From Desarmillaria ectypa (taxonomy: Eukaryota; Basidiomycota; Agaricomycetes; Agaricales; Physalacriaceae): a DNA stretch of 64,000 nt. The stretch is taken from positions 1,302,001-1,366,000 of the forward strand of contig JAUDYN010000007.1 in the NCBI GenBank assembly GCA_030407005.1, read 5' to 3'. How positions within the stretch are numbered: position 1 is the first letter of the stretch; the number at the start of each line of letters is the position of its first letter. Positions 1 to 12,146 of the stretch are shown here, in pieces. The notes beneath the pieces are model-generated. The model had not been told where the DNA came from. It ran no database searches and saw only the letters and a list, made by a program, of their open reading frames with translations. Made by a program: the position numbers and the translations under genes.

Positions 1-3000
1 ATTCCAGAATTGCATCCTTTGCATTCATTATCTCTGTTTCTTGGACCCATGAGTTATGTTCCCTAGTCCATCCCTTCCATTTGACTAAATAGTCGGTGAC
101 TATTTTAGATGGTTGTCCTTTCTTTGCTCATACTCAACAAGTGTGAGAGTCTAATACTTCTTCAATTTTATATTCTTCTTGTCTATTGATAAGGTCAGGA
201 GGAGGTGGTGGTGGTTGTTGTTGATTTGGGAATGATGGTGCAATGTAAGGAGTCAACAGTTTTTTGTTAAATCTGGGATGTATCTTTCAGTGTGGTGGCA
301 GTTTCAGTTTATATGCTGTCACTTCTGCTTTTTCAATGATTTTAGACAGACCTGTTCATTTGTTGTTGAGTTTTTTCTTTGGTCATGGAAGATGAAGGTT
401 GCTTGTGTCAAGCCATACACAATCACCAATCTGATACTGTCATGGCAACTGTTTTGTTTTATCATATTGCACCTTCATTTGTGCTGCTGCCTTTTCTAAT
501 GTGTCATGGACTTTCTTGTGGACCTGGGCCATGGTTTCTGCAAATTCTATAACCAAAGGATTAGCAAATTGAGTTTTTTGCATGGAATCAGGGAGAAGTC
601 AAGGGTTTCTTCTGTATAGGATCATGAATGGACTTTTCTCTATTGCCAAATGTACTTGGTTGTTATGTGCAAATTCTACAAGTGGTAACCACTCCACACA
701 GTCAGTTTGTTGGTGATTGACAAAGATTCATAGATATTTCTCAATCTCTTGATTAACCCATTCTGTCTGTCTGTCTGTCTGCAGATGATATGCCATAGAT
801 GCATTCTGGGTTATATCCAGCATTCTATAGAGTTCCTTCATGAATGTGGATATGAATTGGGGACCTCAGTCAGAAACGACGACCTGAGGCATTCCATATT
901 TTGCATAAACATGGTTTTGGAGTATGTGTGCCCATCCTTCAGCTGAGAGTTTTTCATGACAAGGAACAGGAATGATGTTCTTGGAGAACTAATCAACAAT
1001 AACAAGTAAGGCATCATAGCCTTCTGATTCTAGGAGTCCAGTAATCATATCGACAGAAATGTGGGTCCAGGGAGTGTCTGGAATTGCATTAGAATAGAGC
1101 AGGGCAGCCTTTGCCTGAATATTGCTTTTAGTTCTCTGGCAGGTTTCATATCCTTTGATGTAGATTTCCACATCTCATTTTGCTTTGGGCCACCAATAAT
1201 CTTGTAGGATTAATTCAGTGGTTTTAGTGATTCCAGGATGGCCAACCATTATGTGATCATGGTGTTGAGCAATGATCCCTTTCTGAAGGTTTTTGTTTTT
1301 TGGGATATAGATCCATCTGTCATACTAGAGAAGGTCATCCTTCTGAGTAATTCCTTGCTTGTGATTAAGGGATTTTTCAATCCCAGAATCCCACTGTTTC
1401 TGTTGTTGGGTAGCATCTTTGATACATGTGATCTGTTCATCATAGGTGGGCAGCATGAGTACCCAGAAATGTTCTGGAGAAAGGATGACTATGTCTTTGT
1501 TATCCTCTTTTCCTTGATCATGATCATCATGTCAACTGAGCAGATCAGCCTTCTTGTTTGCCGTTCTGGCCTTATGCTGGAGAGTGAAATGATATTCTGC
1601 TAACTTGGTAACCCATTGAGCTTGTCAACAGTTCAACTTCTGTGTTTGTGGAAGTATTGGAGATTTTGATGATCTGTCCATATCTCAATTTCTTTCTTGG
1701 TGCCCATTAAATAATGTCACCATTCTTCCAGCACTAGCATGATTGCCAGTAGCTCCTTGTCATAGATCTCATAGTTTTGTTCTGTCATAGTCAGGGCTTT
1801 GGACATGAATGCAACAGGTCTCCATTTGCCATTCTGTTCTTGGGAGAGGACAGCACCGATGGCTCTGTCACTCAAATCTGCTTCTACCTAGAATTTTCCT
1901 TCATCTAAAGGAATTATTAGGACCATATTGGTGGTCATCAGTTGTTTGAGCTGAACAAATGCTTGTTTCTGCTCCAGTCCCCATGTCCAGTCGACTTTGC
2001 TGGTTAACTGTGTTAGGGGTCTGACTATCTTGGAATAGTTATGAATGAATTTTCAATAAAAATTAGTGAACCCTAAAAAAGATTGAAGTTTCTTTTTCTT
2101 TGTAGGGGTTGGCTATTCTGCAATTCCAGCAACTTTGATGGGATCCATGTGAATGGCATCTTCACTGATGATTACTCCTAAATACTCAGTTTTGAGTACT
2201 TTAAATTTGCACTTCTCAGCTTTGAGAAATAGTTTGTTTTCATGAAGTCATTGGAGAACTTGTTGTACAATGGTTCAGTGTTCAGGAAGGGATTTGGTAA
2301 AGATCAGAATATCATTGAGATAAATAGTGACCTTTCCTCCTGTGATAAGGTCCTTGAAGATGCCATTCATCATCCATTGGAATGTGGCTGGTGAATTGGT
2401 AAGTCCAAAGAACATGACCATGGGTTTGAACAGCCCTCAGTTAGTTTGGAACACTGCTTTTTCTTCATCTCCATCGTGAATGCATACATTGTTGTATCCC
2501 CATCTAACATCTAATTTGGAGAAGTATTTGGCTCCTCGCAATTTGTCAATGAGTTCAGAAATTAACAGAAGGGGATAACAATTCTTGATTGTCATTTCAT
2601 TTAGCTTCTGATAATCTTGGACAGGACATAGGGACCTATCTTTCTTTTTTACAAAGAAGAATAGAGAGGTGAATGAGGATTTCAAGGGACAGATTCATCC
2701 AGAGTCCAGGTTTTCATTGAGGAATTTATCCAGCTGTTCTTGCTCATTACTATTGAGCAGATAGACTTTGCAGTCTGACATGGATTTGGCATTGGGGATT
2801 AGTTCAATAGCATGATCCTAGGCCTTCCATTCAGGGAGTTCATCAAAGCTTTCTTTAGAGAATAAATCTCTAAAACTCTGGTAGTGAGGAGGTACCAGTT
2901 TCTTGAACATCTTCTTCAGCTTTTCCACATTTGCTGCTGCTGCTATTTCATTAGCATGGTGTACTGCTCATAAAAGGATTTCTTCTTGCATGTTGATTGC

Positions 3001-4822
3001 AAGAATACTTTTCCCTTCCTCTAGCTCTTTGTCCCATCGATCTTCATCTTCTGCATCAGGAAGAGAGAATAGGCTTTTGATGCAAGAATAGCATCCAAAG
3101 GTCATTTGGCCCATTTTCCAGTTGATTAACAGATTATGGCATTTAAGCCAGTCATGTCTCAAATACATTATTTTGGAACCTAAGTCTGTGACTGCTAGGT
3201 TGATTCATTCGGTATGGTCTCTGATGGTCATTTGGATTTCCACAAATTTGGTGACATCACCTGCTTTGTTATGAGTTTCATCTGCATTATAGACTGGAAT
3301 GGGAATGGTGGCTTTTTGGGTGTCCAACTGGTATTATTGGATGTAGCTTCAGTTAATCAAGCTGCCCATGCAGCCACTATCCAACAATGCTCTGGTTGTC
3401 AACATCTGTTTTTCAGTATAGGGAGCTAACTGGACATCCACCAGAAAATCCTGTCCAGAATTTTTGGTGCTACAGATATATTGAATTGGTTCATGAAGTT
3501 CATAGAGCTTTTCACAGGCTAAGCTTTCTTCATTCTTTAAACTCTGAATGAGTTCTTTGGTGAGCTCTCCAAGTCATTTAGGATGAATCCAGATAGAGAG
3601 AACAGCTTTGGCAACTGCCAAGTTCTTCATAGTATGGACTGCATGTAGAGTCTAATCAACTCCAAATGGTTGATACCACACATGATTGGTTTCTTTTGAA
3701 ATTGTCAGAGGTGCAAGAATTGGTACCCCCTTGTTAGGGAGTGATTCAGGTTTTGGGATATGAGTTTGTTTGGTTTTCCAAATTTGGAATACCATATCAT
3801 CTTCTTCATTGGGTACTTCAATGATGGTGGTGGTTCTGCTGGAGTGCCCCTTCTTTACTGCCTGGGCACTAGCAGGTTCCTTTCTCATGGCTGTTGTGAG
3901 TGCTACTGGTGATGAGTGACAGGTAGCCACACTCTGATCTCTGGGGATGTCAACTGGTGAAGTCAGCATTCATTCTGCATTATCAGAGTTGGGATCTGTT
4001 AGTGCCAGCAGCTCAACCAATACCTTTTCCCTCAAGTCAGGGGGCTCACTACCATACCTCTGGTCAACACTTTCCTTGATGGAGCTAGACTGAGGTCTTG
4101 CTGGACTCAGCCAAACTTTCAGTTCCTGGTTTGAATGCCTCCTTTTTACTGCCTGGGTGCTAGCAGCTTCCTTCTGTTCTTTGGCCTGCACCTGCACTGG
4201 TTTGATGGCAGTGACCCTACCATCCTCGTAACTATAGTCAGACACAGGTCCCAGAACTGATACAGTATTCATCATCATCATATAGTCTTCCACACCAGCC
4301 AATCAGGATGAGTTGGGTCAGAATTGACTACTATCTCACCTTGAAGTGCACACACCATTGGGAGGACTGTGTGCCCATGCCCACAAAGGATCTTTGGTTC
4401 CTTGGGCTGCTTGGTAAGCTCCTTCCTCCACTGACCCTGGCAAAGTAGGACTTGGCTCCCTAAACAGAGGCATAGGGGTTTTCAGCTTCAGAGGCTCTAG
4501 GGCATTCTGTCTACTTGCTCCAGTCTGCAGTTTTACCCATATATCCAGTGAGCTTACCAGGGTAAGCTTGGTGGACTTTGTAGAACTATCAGTACCACCT
4601 GACAGTTCCATTACTTCATCGGGGGCTCAGGATTCACTATATATAATTGTGTCAGCATCTTTAAAGAGTGTGATGTACCTGTTTTTATTTGATTCTTTGG
4701 AGTTCTTCAGCTTCAGAGTCTGTAACAAAGTCATATATTTTTTTGTATGTTTATATCCTAAAGTGTGTATATAAGTCCAACCCATGGAAACCAAGGACTC
4801 ACCACTGGAGGTATGGGTCGAG
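1..4822 (-). pseudogene. T1 pol polyprotein remnant (PR-RT-RH-IN-chromodomain)
   Basis: Broken pol of T1. Recognisable blocks on the minus strand are: aspartic protease with its DSG-type active site near 3365-3390; RT fingers with FFVKKKDRSLCPVQDYQKLN near 2590-2670; the catalytic box near 2300-2320, which reads YLND instead of YLDD; RNase H with ALEEW near 1700-1760; integrase with SVDM near 1040-1070; and the chromodomain at the left edge. Reading frames are interrupted by many stops, mostly TGA where the better-kept element E has CGA or another arginine codon. Before decay the polyprotein would have reverse-transcribed and integrated the element, and the chromodomain would have guided integration to chromatin. 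Confidence 0.85.
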
Positions 4823-4842
4823 CAAGAGGAATTGAACTCTTG
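4823..4842 (-). promoter_or_regulatory. T1 gag-pol boundary hairpin
   Basis: On the minus strand this 20-nt element forms a 6-bp stem CAAGAG/CTCTTG around an 8-nt loop. It lies a few bases after the gag UAG stop, and the pol frame (-1) is open through it. The same hairpin sits at this position in A, B, C, D and E with compensating stem changes. Inferred role: recoding signal for gag-pol expression. Confidence 0.5.
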
Positions 4843-4877
4843 TGAACCTACTCTTTTACCTTCTTGATCTTGGCTGT

Positions 4878-6226
4878 TGATATGCCATCTACATGTTCAC
4901 ACCTAGATTTTGCAATTTTGTAACAATACTATTGTACATCTATCCTATACTAGTGATACATAGAGGACTATAGCTGAGGTTTTGAGCTGATAGTTAAAAG
5001 CAGTAAGCAACTAGTAGAGCCAGGACTTAGATGCAACACCATTAGTGAGTTAAATCTACCAGCTGGCCAGACTAGTAACTCGAATGCTAGCAGGACTAAG
5101 TGAAATACAGCCACTAGTAAATGAAGGATGCTACTAGCACACCAAAACCAGGAGCAGAATACACAGATCTCATGAAGTTCTGTCACTAGCAGCCCAGACT
5201 GGGCATAAACACCTAAGTCAGGATAACTAGTCACATGGAAATCTTGAAACAGGACTTAGAAATAAATTAGAAATGGATTAACCTTGAGCCCAGATCCAAC
5301 TATTACAATATAGATTTCTTATGATCGATACTAGTGGAGCCAGACTGCACCCTCAATCATGATCAGATAGCTGTTACAGGCACCAATATCTGGATATCCA
5401 TATAACTGCATTACTAGGGCATGTAGTTGGGCCAAGGGTGTGGAAAGACCAACTGTGGAGTCTCTAGACTGAATATTTGAAAAGAAAACAGACTAGACCG
5501 ACTATTGTGTGATTATTCACCATTATTCATGACTAGCTAAGAAATCCTTACCAATATACCCTATATCCAGATGATATTTATAGTTCTGCCTCAGTAGTAT
5601 ATAAGTAGTAGGATGGGTGCTCATGCAAAGCAGGCAAGCCATCCCTGCAGTTGAGCCCTCACTAGTAGTAACTAGTGTCCCCAATTAAAGGCTTTTGTGC
5701 TTAACCTTGATGAAGTGATTAATAGTCACTAAGTCACCCATAGTATTGCATTGAATTGAAGTTTCTTAGAGTCACTGTTGTGTCCTGCAAAGGTCCAGAG
5801 TGTTTTGAAGTTAGTTCAAGCAAAGTTCTCAGAGTTATAGTTTATTCTTAGGCCAAGAGTGTCACTAGTTAGCCAAGAGTGCAACTGGTCAAGTGTTTAT
5901 CACTTATAGGAAGCAGTATAGGGCCAAGAGTGCCACCAGTCTAAAGCAGTTTCAGTCAGAACAAGCACAGTAGCTCAAACCAAGTTAATTGTGTCTTACC
6001 CACCCCACTAGTATAAGTAGTACTTTGTATAACTCACTAGTAACAAATAAAATATCTTTAAGACAACTGTACTTGATTATTAAAGTCTGCAGAGTGCTTC
6101 CATCATACTCAAAACCACCCGAATTCAATATTGGTGATTAAGTGTAGAGTAGTAAGAGATTTAGTGTGATTGGTGTTCATTTCCATTCCCTAATTCTTTT
6201 GTCACTCACCATTACCAAGCACATCA
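4878..6226 (+). repeat. Solo-LTR-like repeat, copy 1
   Basis: This 1349-bp block is nearly identical to 61347-62709. It starts TGATATG and ends CACATCA (imperfect 7-bp inverted ends, TG...CA), has a TATA-type TATATAAG near 5598 and AATAAA-type signals near 6045, and has no ORF. These are LTR features, so it is best read as a solo LTR of an element family whose internal region is absent from the window. Short GCCAAGAGTG motifs recur inside it (about 5850-5935). Its two flanks do not share a target duplication and belong to gypsy fragments in opposite orientation, unlike copy 2. Confidence 0.7.
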
Positions 6227-6576
6227 GTGCATGTACAAAGAGTGACAGTACAAATGGGTCTTCAACCAGACCACCAGAATTTCTTGGGAGGGACCAAAGA
6301 AGGACTCCTGCCCCCCTCAACATCAACCCAGTGGCAAAGCCACTATTGAGGCAACAAGTTTCTTGGCCCCAAAGTTGATGGACAATATACAGAGGCTTAG
6401 GATAGCTGATGGAAGTCAACCAATGAAAGGTGGAAGATCACTGCTTCTGGTGTAATAAGAAGGATCATATGGCCAAAGATTGCCCCAAGAGAAAGGAGTT
6501 CAAGGATATTCAGTCAGTGGGGCCCACTAACATAGTGGAACTACCCATGGTTAAGATTGAAGAGGCAAAAGACTAG
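6227..6576 (+). pseudogene. Element A gag C-terminal fragment with zinc knuckle
   Basis: The last part of gag (nucleocapsid). A CCHC knuckle, CFWCNKKDHMAKDC (C-x2-C-x4-H-x4-C), is encoded near 6437-6482. The frame ends in EEAKD followed by TAG at 6574-6576. In the -1 frame the sequence stays open through this stop and through the hairpin at 6582-6601 into pol. The N-terminal and capsid parts are missing through the rearrangement at 6226/6227. Confidence 0.8.
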
Positions 6577-6581
6577 ATCAA

Positions 6582-6601
6582 CAAGAGTTCAATTCCTCTT
6601 G
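6582..6601 (+). promoter_or_regulatory. Element A gag-pol boundary hairpin
   Basis: The stem CAAGAG/CTCTTG encloses the loop TTCAATTC, 5 nt after the gag TAG, and is preceded by an A4G run (GCAAAAGAC) where slippage by -1 would enter the open pol frame. Its placement matches those in B, C, D, E and T1. Confidence 0.5.
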
Positions 6602-9600
6602 CTTGACCAATGCCTCAGGTGGTGAGTCCTTGGCTTCCATAAGTCAGACTAATATACATATATGCAGACTATTATATAAGAATAAAAATATAACTTTGTT
6701 ACAGAACCTGAAGCCAAGAACATCCAAAGAATCAAAAAGAAACAGGTATGTCATTCTGCTAGAAGATGCTGATATCACTATCTATAGTAACTCCTGAGCC
6801 CCTGATAAAGCAGCCATAGTATCAGGTAGTGCTGACACTGCAACAAAGTCTAATGGACTCGCTATGCAGAGTGCACTAGATACACAGGTAAAACTGTGGA
6901 CTGGGGTCAGTAGATAGGATGTCTTTGGACCTCTGAAGCTGAACACCCCTGCACCCCCATTTAGAGAGCCAAGTCATGCTTCACCAGGGCCATTGGGGAA
7001 AGGAGAGGCCTACCAAGCCCAAAGACCCAAAGGAGTGAGGTCAGCTGACCTACAAGACCCTCAAGACCTCTGAGGATCCAAGAATGAGCCACTACACTTA
7101 AGTAGTGTAGGGTGCACTGACCAGAGAAAAAGCTGCACACTACTAGACTTGGCCAGAGAGAAGAGGTTGGTTGAAATATTAGCATCGATAGAACCTATGA
7201 TTATGATGGGACCTAACTCTGATGACACTGTCAACACCTCCAAAGAGGATGATGCTGTGACTCTAATCTCATCAGAGATAGTGACAGCCAAAGAACAGGG
7301 AGGACCCACTAGTGCCCAGATGATAAAAAGAGAGCAATTTCATAGAGTCACTATTATCAAAGTACCTGATGAAGAGGATGACATGGCTTTCCTAATCTGG
7401 AAAGTACAACAGTCCAAATTGAGACCACTGACTCCAACACCTGAATTTGAAATCCCACCTAACAAGGGGGTATCTGATCATGTGTGGTACAAACTATTCA
7501 GAATCAACTGGACTCTATATACTATATATACTGCCAAGAACTTGGCCACTGCCAAAGCTGCCCTCTCCACTTGGGTTCACCCCAAATGACTCAGAGAAAT
7601 CACCAATGAGCTCATACAGAGCTTAAAGACTAGCAAAAGCAATGCTTGAAAACAGCTTTAAGAACTCTATAAACCCATTCAGTATATCCAAGGAACCAAG
7701 AGTCTGGGACAGGACTTCTTGGTGGACATACAGTTGGCCCCTTGTACAGGAAAGAAAGTCTTATCTACCAGGGCATTGCTTGATAGTGGTTGCACTGTCA
7801 GCTCCATCAATCAGTCTTACATTCAACAGCATGAACTAGACACCTGAAAGTCTGCTGCTCCCATTCCAGTATACAATGCAGATGGAACCTGCAACAAGGC
7901 AGGCAATATTACTGAGTTTGTAGAACTCTGAATGACTATTGGTGGTTATACTGAACATATTGACTTAGCCACCATAGACCTTAGCTCTAAGACTGTTTAC
8001 TTGAGCCATGATTGGCTTAAATGTCATAACCCAGTAATCAACTGGAAAACCAGAACCATGATTTTTGGGTGCTGCCAATGCATCAAGAACCCACTCCCTC
8101 TCTCTGATGCTGATGATGAAGACCAGTGGGATGAGGAATTAGAGGATGGTGAAACCATTCTCATGATCAACATGCAGGAGGAACTTGTCATTTAAGCTGT
8201 TCACCATGCAAATGAATTAGCAGCTGCTGCTAATGCTAAAAAACCAAAAAAGACCTTTGAGGAATTAGTACCACCTCAATACCAAAGCTTTAGAGATCTA
8301 TTCTCTAAAGAAAGCTTTGACAAACTTTCAGAACAAAAACCTTGGGACCATGCCATTGAGCTAGTCCCTAACACCAAATCTACCCTAGACTGCAAAGTCT
8401 ATCTACTTAATTGAAATGAGCAGGAACAACTTGACAAGTTCTTAGATGAGAACTTAGACTCCAGATGAATTCATTCATCAAAATCCCTGTTTGCATGTCC
8501 TTTCTTCTTTGTTAAGAAGAAGGATGGATCTCTTTGCCCTATCTAAGACTATAGAAAACTGAACAAAATGATGATCAAAAATTGCTATCCCCTTCCATTG
8601 ATTTCCAAGCTCATTGACAAGCTACATGAAGCAAAGTACTTCTCCAAACTAGATGTTCAATGGGGATATAATAATATGTGAATCTGAAATAGAGATAAAG
8701 AAAAGGCTACATTTAGGACTAACTGAGAACTCTTTGAGCCCACAGTGATGTTCTTCAGCCTCACAAATTCACCAGCCACATTCTAGTAAATGATGAATAA
8801 TATATTCAAGAATCTGATTGCTGAAGGAAAGGTGACCATATACCTTGATGACATTCTTATCTTCACCAAGGGATTAAAAGAGCATTGACACATTGTATGA
8901 TAAGTCCTTCAACATCTATGAGAAAACAAACTGTTTCTCAAAGCTGAAAAATGTGAATTCAAAGTACTTGAGACTGAATACCTAGGAGTAATCATCAGCA
9001 AAGACACAATTTGCATGGATCCAGTAAAAGTAGCAGGGATTGCAGAATGGCCAACCCTGACCAAGAAAAAGGAACTCCAGTTGCTCCTTGGATTCATGAA
9101 TTTCTACTGGAAATTCATATGTGATTATTCCAAAATTGTATGACCCCTTACCCCAACTCACTGGGAAAGCAGAATGGAGCTGGAGAATGGAACAGGAACA
9201 GGCATTCACTCAACTCAAGCTACAAATAACAATGAATGTCATCCTGACAATCTCCTCAGATGAAGGGAAATTCTGAGTGGAAGCCAATTCAAGTGATGGA
9301 GCCATTGGTGCTGTCCTGAGTCAGAAACAGGATGGAAAGTGGAGGCCAGTCACCTTTATGTTCAAGGCATTAACTGCTACAGAACGCAACTATGAAATCT
9401 ATGATAAAGAGTTGCTGGCAATTATGCTTGTATTGAAAGAATAGCACCATTATCTGATGGGCACAAAGGAGCAGGTTGAGATCTGGATGGATCACCAGAA
9501 TCTCCAATACTTTCAGAAACCACAGAAATTGAATCATCAACAAGCTTGATGGGTTACAGAATTGGCTGAGTACCACTTTACTCTCCAACATAAAGCAAGA

Positions 9601-11407
9601 ATTGTGAACAAAAAAGCCAACTTGCTCAGTCAACAAGATGATCATGATCAGGAAAAACAGAACAACTATGATGTGGTCATCCTTACTCTCAAACATTTTT
9701 GTGCACTTATCCTACCCACAACAAACAAACAGACCAAGCATATAAGAGATGCTACTTGACACAAAAACCAGTGGAATCAGGGAATTGCAAATTCCCTTGA
9801 TCATGAATGGGGAATCACTCAGAAAGAGGGAATTCTGTATTATGATGGATATATGTATATCCTGTGCAATGACTTTCTCCAAGGAGAAATCATCAGTCAT
9901 TATCATAACCACATTATGGCTGGACACCTGGAAATAACCAAAACTGCAGAACTAATACTTCAAGAATATTGGTGGCCTAAGCTAAAGAAAGACATTGAGA
10001 TATATATGAAAGGTTGCAAAACCTGTCAATGGATGAAGAGTGACACACAGGCTAAAGCCTCCCCCCTTCATCCAAATACTATCTCTATCTCTCCCTGGAC
10101 CCATATCTCAGTTGATATGGTTACAGGACTCCCAGAATCTGATAGGTATAATGCACTATTGGTTATCATAGACTGATTTTCCAAAGCCATCATCCCAGTA
10201 GCCTGCCATGAAGAATTGTCAGCAGAAGGATAGGCTCACATTCTTTGAGATCATGTCTATGTGAAACATGGGATGCCACAAGTAGTCATCTCAGATTGAG
10301 GACCTCAATTTGTCTCGATCTTCATGAAGAAACTATATTGAATGCTTAACATTTCCCAAAACACATCCACCACCTATCATCCCCAAACAGATGGACAAAT
10401 AGAACGAGTCAACCAGGAGATTGAAAAATATCTTCAGATCTTTGTTAATCATTGCCAAACTGATTGGAATGAATGACTACTATTAGCTGAATTTGCTCAT
10501 AACAATCAAATTCACTCTGCAACCAGCAAAAGCCCTTTCATGACCATGTATGGTTGAAATCCTCAACTCCTTCCTGATGCCATATGAACAACTCCATTTG
10601 CAAATCCTGCTGCCATAGAATTCACTGAAACAATGGCACAAGTGCATAAAGAAGTGTATGATGCATTAGAAAAAGTGTTGATACAAATGAAGTGTCAATA
10701 TGATAAAGAAAAGCAAATAGGATGAGAATACCAAGTCAGAGATAAGGTCTGGCTTGATACAGCCAACCTTTATCTTCCTTGACCAAAAAAGAAACTTGAC
10801 AATAGATGAATGGGACTATTTGTAATCCTCAAAAAGGCTGGGGCCTCAGCATACAAGCTAAAGCTGCCATCCCACTGGAAGATTCATCTGTGATTTAATA
10901 AGAAATTGCTAACACTGTATATTCTGCTCACTTTCTCCAACCAACAATAACTACTGCCTCCATCTTCAGACCTCATAGACAGACAAGAAGAGTATGAAAT
11001 TGAAGAAGTATTGGATTCAAGAACCTGCTGAGTATGAGGGAAAACAGGACAGCCATTGAAGGAAGTCATAGACTACTTCATCAAGTAGAAAAGATGGACC
11101 CCAAAAACACAACTCTTGGGTCCAAGACACCAAAATGGGCAACACCCAAGAAGCGATCACAGAATATGAGAAAAACATTAACTGAACTCTAGATTCTGCA
11201 AAAATCATAACACAAGAAAAGATGGCAGTCAAGATACTTGATCACAAATACTCTGACAATGGTGACATTGCATACCTTGCCCAATGAAAGAATGGATTCC
11301 AGAAATGGATCATTAATCTGGACCAAAACTAGTGGAAAAAGCTAATCAACCAATACTGGATCAATCAAGTTACTTTGCAACTTGAAACTCCACAAGAAGA
11401 GCCTTAG
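6602..11407 (+). pseudogene. Element A pol remnant
   Basis: Decayed pol. Visible parts are: a Ser/Lys-rich N-terminal linker (about 6603-7589); the protease DSG motif near 7790; RT motifs including FFVKKKDGS near 8503 and an intact YLDD catalytic box near 8840; RNase H near 9370-9560; the integrase HHCC finger near 9900-10030; the integrase core with VDMVTGLPES near 10110; and the chromodomain near 10990-11150. The final stop is TAG at 11405-11407. Dozens of TGA stops interrupt it, typically where element E has CGA or CGG arginine codons or TGG. The domain order PR-RT-RH-IN-chromodomain defines a chromovirus. Confidence 0.85.
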
Positions 11408-11424
11408 CAGTCAGGATGACTGCT
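11406..11424 (+). promoter_or_regulatory. Element A pre-polypurine hairpin
   Basis: AGCAGTC / GACTGCT is a perfect 7-bp stem with a 5-nt loop. It overlaps the pol stop codon and lies just before the polypurine tract AACAAGAGGGTAA (11427-11439). The same stem occurs in B, E and G with different loops. Confidence 0.5.
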
Positions 11425-11439
11425 TTAACAAGAGGGTAA

Positions 11440-11713
11440 TGTTATGATTTTTTCATTTTCCTTATCTTATCTGCATCTTATTGTTTCTCATCTCTTACAT
11501 ATCACTAGTTTATTGATAACACCATCGATTTACTCACACTGTCACCTTGCCTTCACCACATGACTCCAATAGCACAATGGACACACAGTTCATGTATGAT
11601 ATACACATGGACAACACTATTATTAATCTCCCAGCTTTCAGTATATAAGTAGAGTACTCTTCATATATATCCTCCATCTTCCAACTAAACTTAATATATA
11701 TATCATTCTACAC
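11440..11713 (+). repeat. Element A 3' LTR, first part (split by element B)
   Basis: Starts TGTTATGA directly after the polypurine tract. It is interrupted at 11713 by element B and resumes at 19850. It carries a TATATAAGTAG promoter box near 11642 and the self-priming match ATCTTCCAACTAA near 11678. The last five bases, TACAC (11709-11713), are one copy of the target duplication made by B. Confidence 0.85.
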
Positions 11714-12087
11714 TGTTATGATTTTTCCATTTTTCCTAATCTAATCAAGAATCTTATCATTCTTTGTCATCCAGCATCACTCATCCACCATATTCACTCA
11801 TGCTATCATATTTTAACCCTCTTTCTACCACAAAGCAACCCTCTATTGACTATCTGACTGTACTATGTGGATAATGCACAAACATACACATGCATTGTAT
11901 TTTCATATATAAGTAGCACAGTTTTCATGTATGTTCTACATTTTCCAACTAAATTAAATCACTATATCATTATCCACTTCTCTGAAGACTAAACCACTCC
12001 TTCCCATTAAAGGGTGATTGTCTGAATGTGAGACAGCCCAGAAACTAGTGTACAGTCCCAAGATCATGTGATAACTGGGTCATAACA
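11714..12087 (+). repeat. Element B 5' LTR
   Basis: 374 bp, bounded by perfect inverted ends TGTTATGA and TCATAACA. TATATAAGTAG near 11904 is a TATA-type promoter. The sequence ATTTTCCAACTAA about 35 nt later is the expected transcript start region and is nearly complementary to the primer-binding site that follows the LTR. Confidence 0.95.
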
Positions 12088-12100
12088 TTAGTTGGAAGAT
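12088..12100 (+). promoter_or_regulatory. Element B primer-binding site (self-priming type)
   Basis: TTAGTTGGAAGAT follows the 5' LTR directly. Its reverse complement occurs exactly inside the 3' LTR (19697-19709), about 35 nt after the TATA box. No start resembling a tRNA 3' end (TGG...) is present. It is read as a Tf1/sushi-type self-primer. Confidence 0.6.
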
Positions 12101-12146
12101 TTCCAAACTGCTTCATCCCTGCTTGATATGATAAAGCACAGAATAT

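Larger units (their letters stand above)
1..4877 (-). mobile_element. T1: truncated Ty3/gypsy chromovirus, internal region
   Basis: Antisense internal part of a Ty3/gypsy retrotransposon that continues beyond the left edge. Reading down the minus strand from 4877 are the gag C-terminus, the gag-pol boundary hairpin (4823-4842), the protease region, reverse transcriptase, RNase H, integrase and the chromodomain. Its 3' LTR lies outside the window. At 4877 it stops a few codons before the gag stop would continue into the zinc knuckle, exactly where the TG...CA repeat begins. The DNA beyond that repeat is gag in the opposite orientation, so this edge is a rearrangement breakpoint and not a clean insertion. 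Many TGA/TAA stops show it is dead. Confidence 0.9.
6227..11439 (+). mobile_element. Element A: Ty3/gypsy chromovirus, 5' truncated, internal region
   Basis: Sense-strand gypsy internal region. It starts abruptly in gag upstream of the zinc knuckle and runs through the gag stop (6574-6576), pol, the pol stop (11405-11407), a 7-bp hairpin and a polypurine tract at 11427-11439, directly followed by its 3' LTR. The 5' LTR and most of gag are missing because the left end is fused to the solo-LTR-like repeat. Its LTR and hairpin sequences place it near element B. Numerous TGA stops mark it as inactive. Confidence 0.9.

Noticed and set aside
764..783. (TCTG)n run as a microsatellite of interest
   Set aside because: Lies within the integrase coding sequence; the homologous stretch in E (28424-28442) is a degenerate form, so it is local slippage.
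749..946. Plus-strand ORFs inside minus-strand gypsy regions (for example 749-946, 1238-1603, 28535-28756, 34189-34866)
   Set aside because: They are antisense shadows of pol or gag, without their own motifs.
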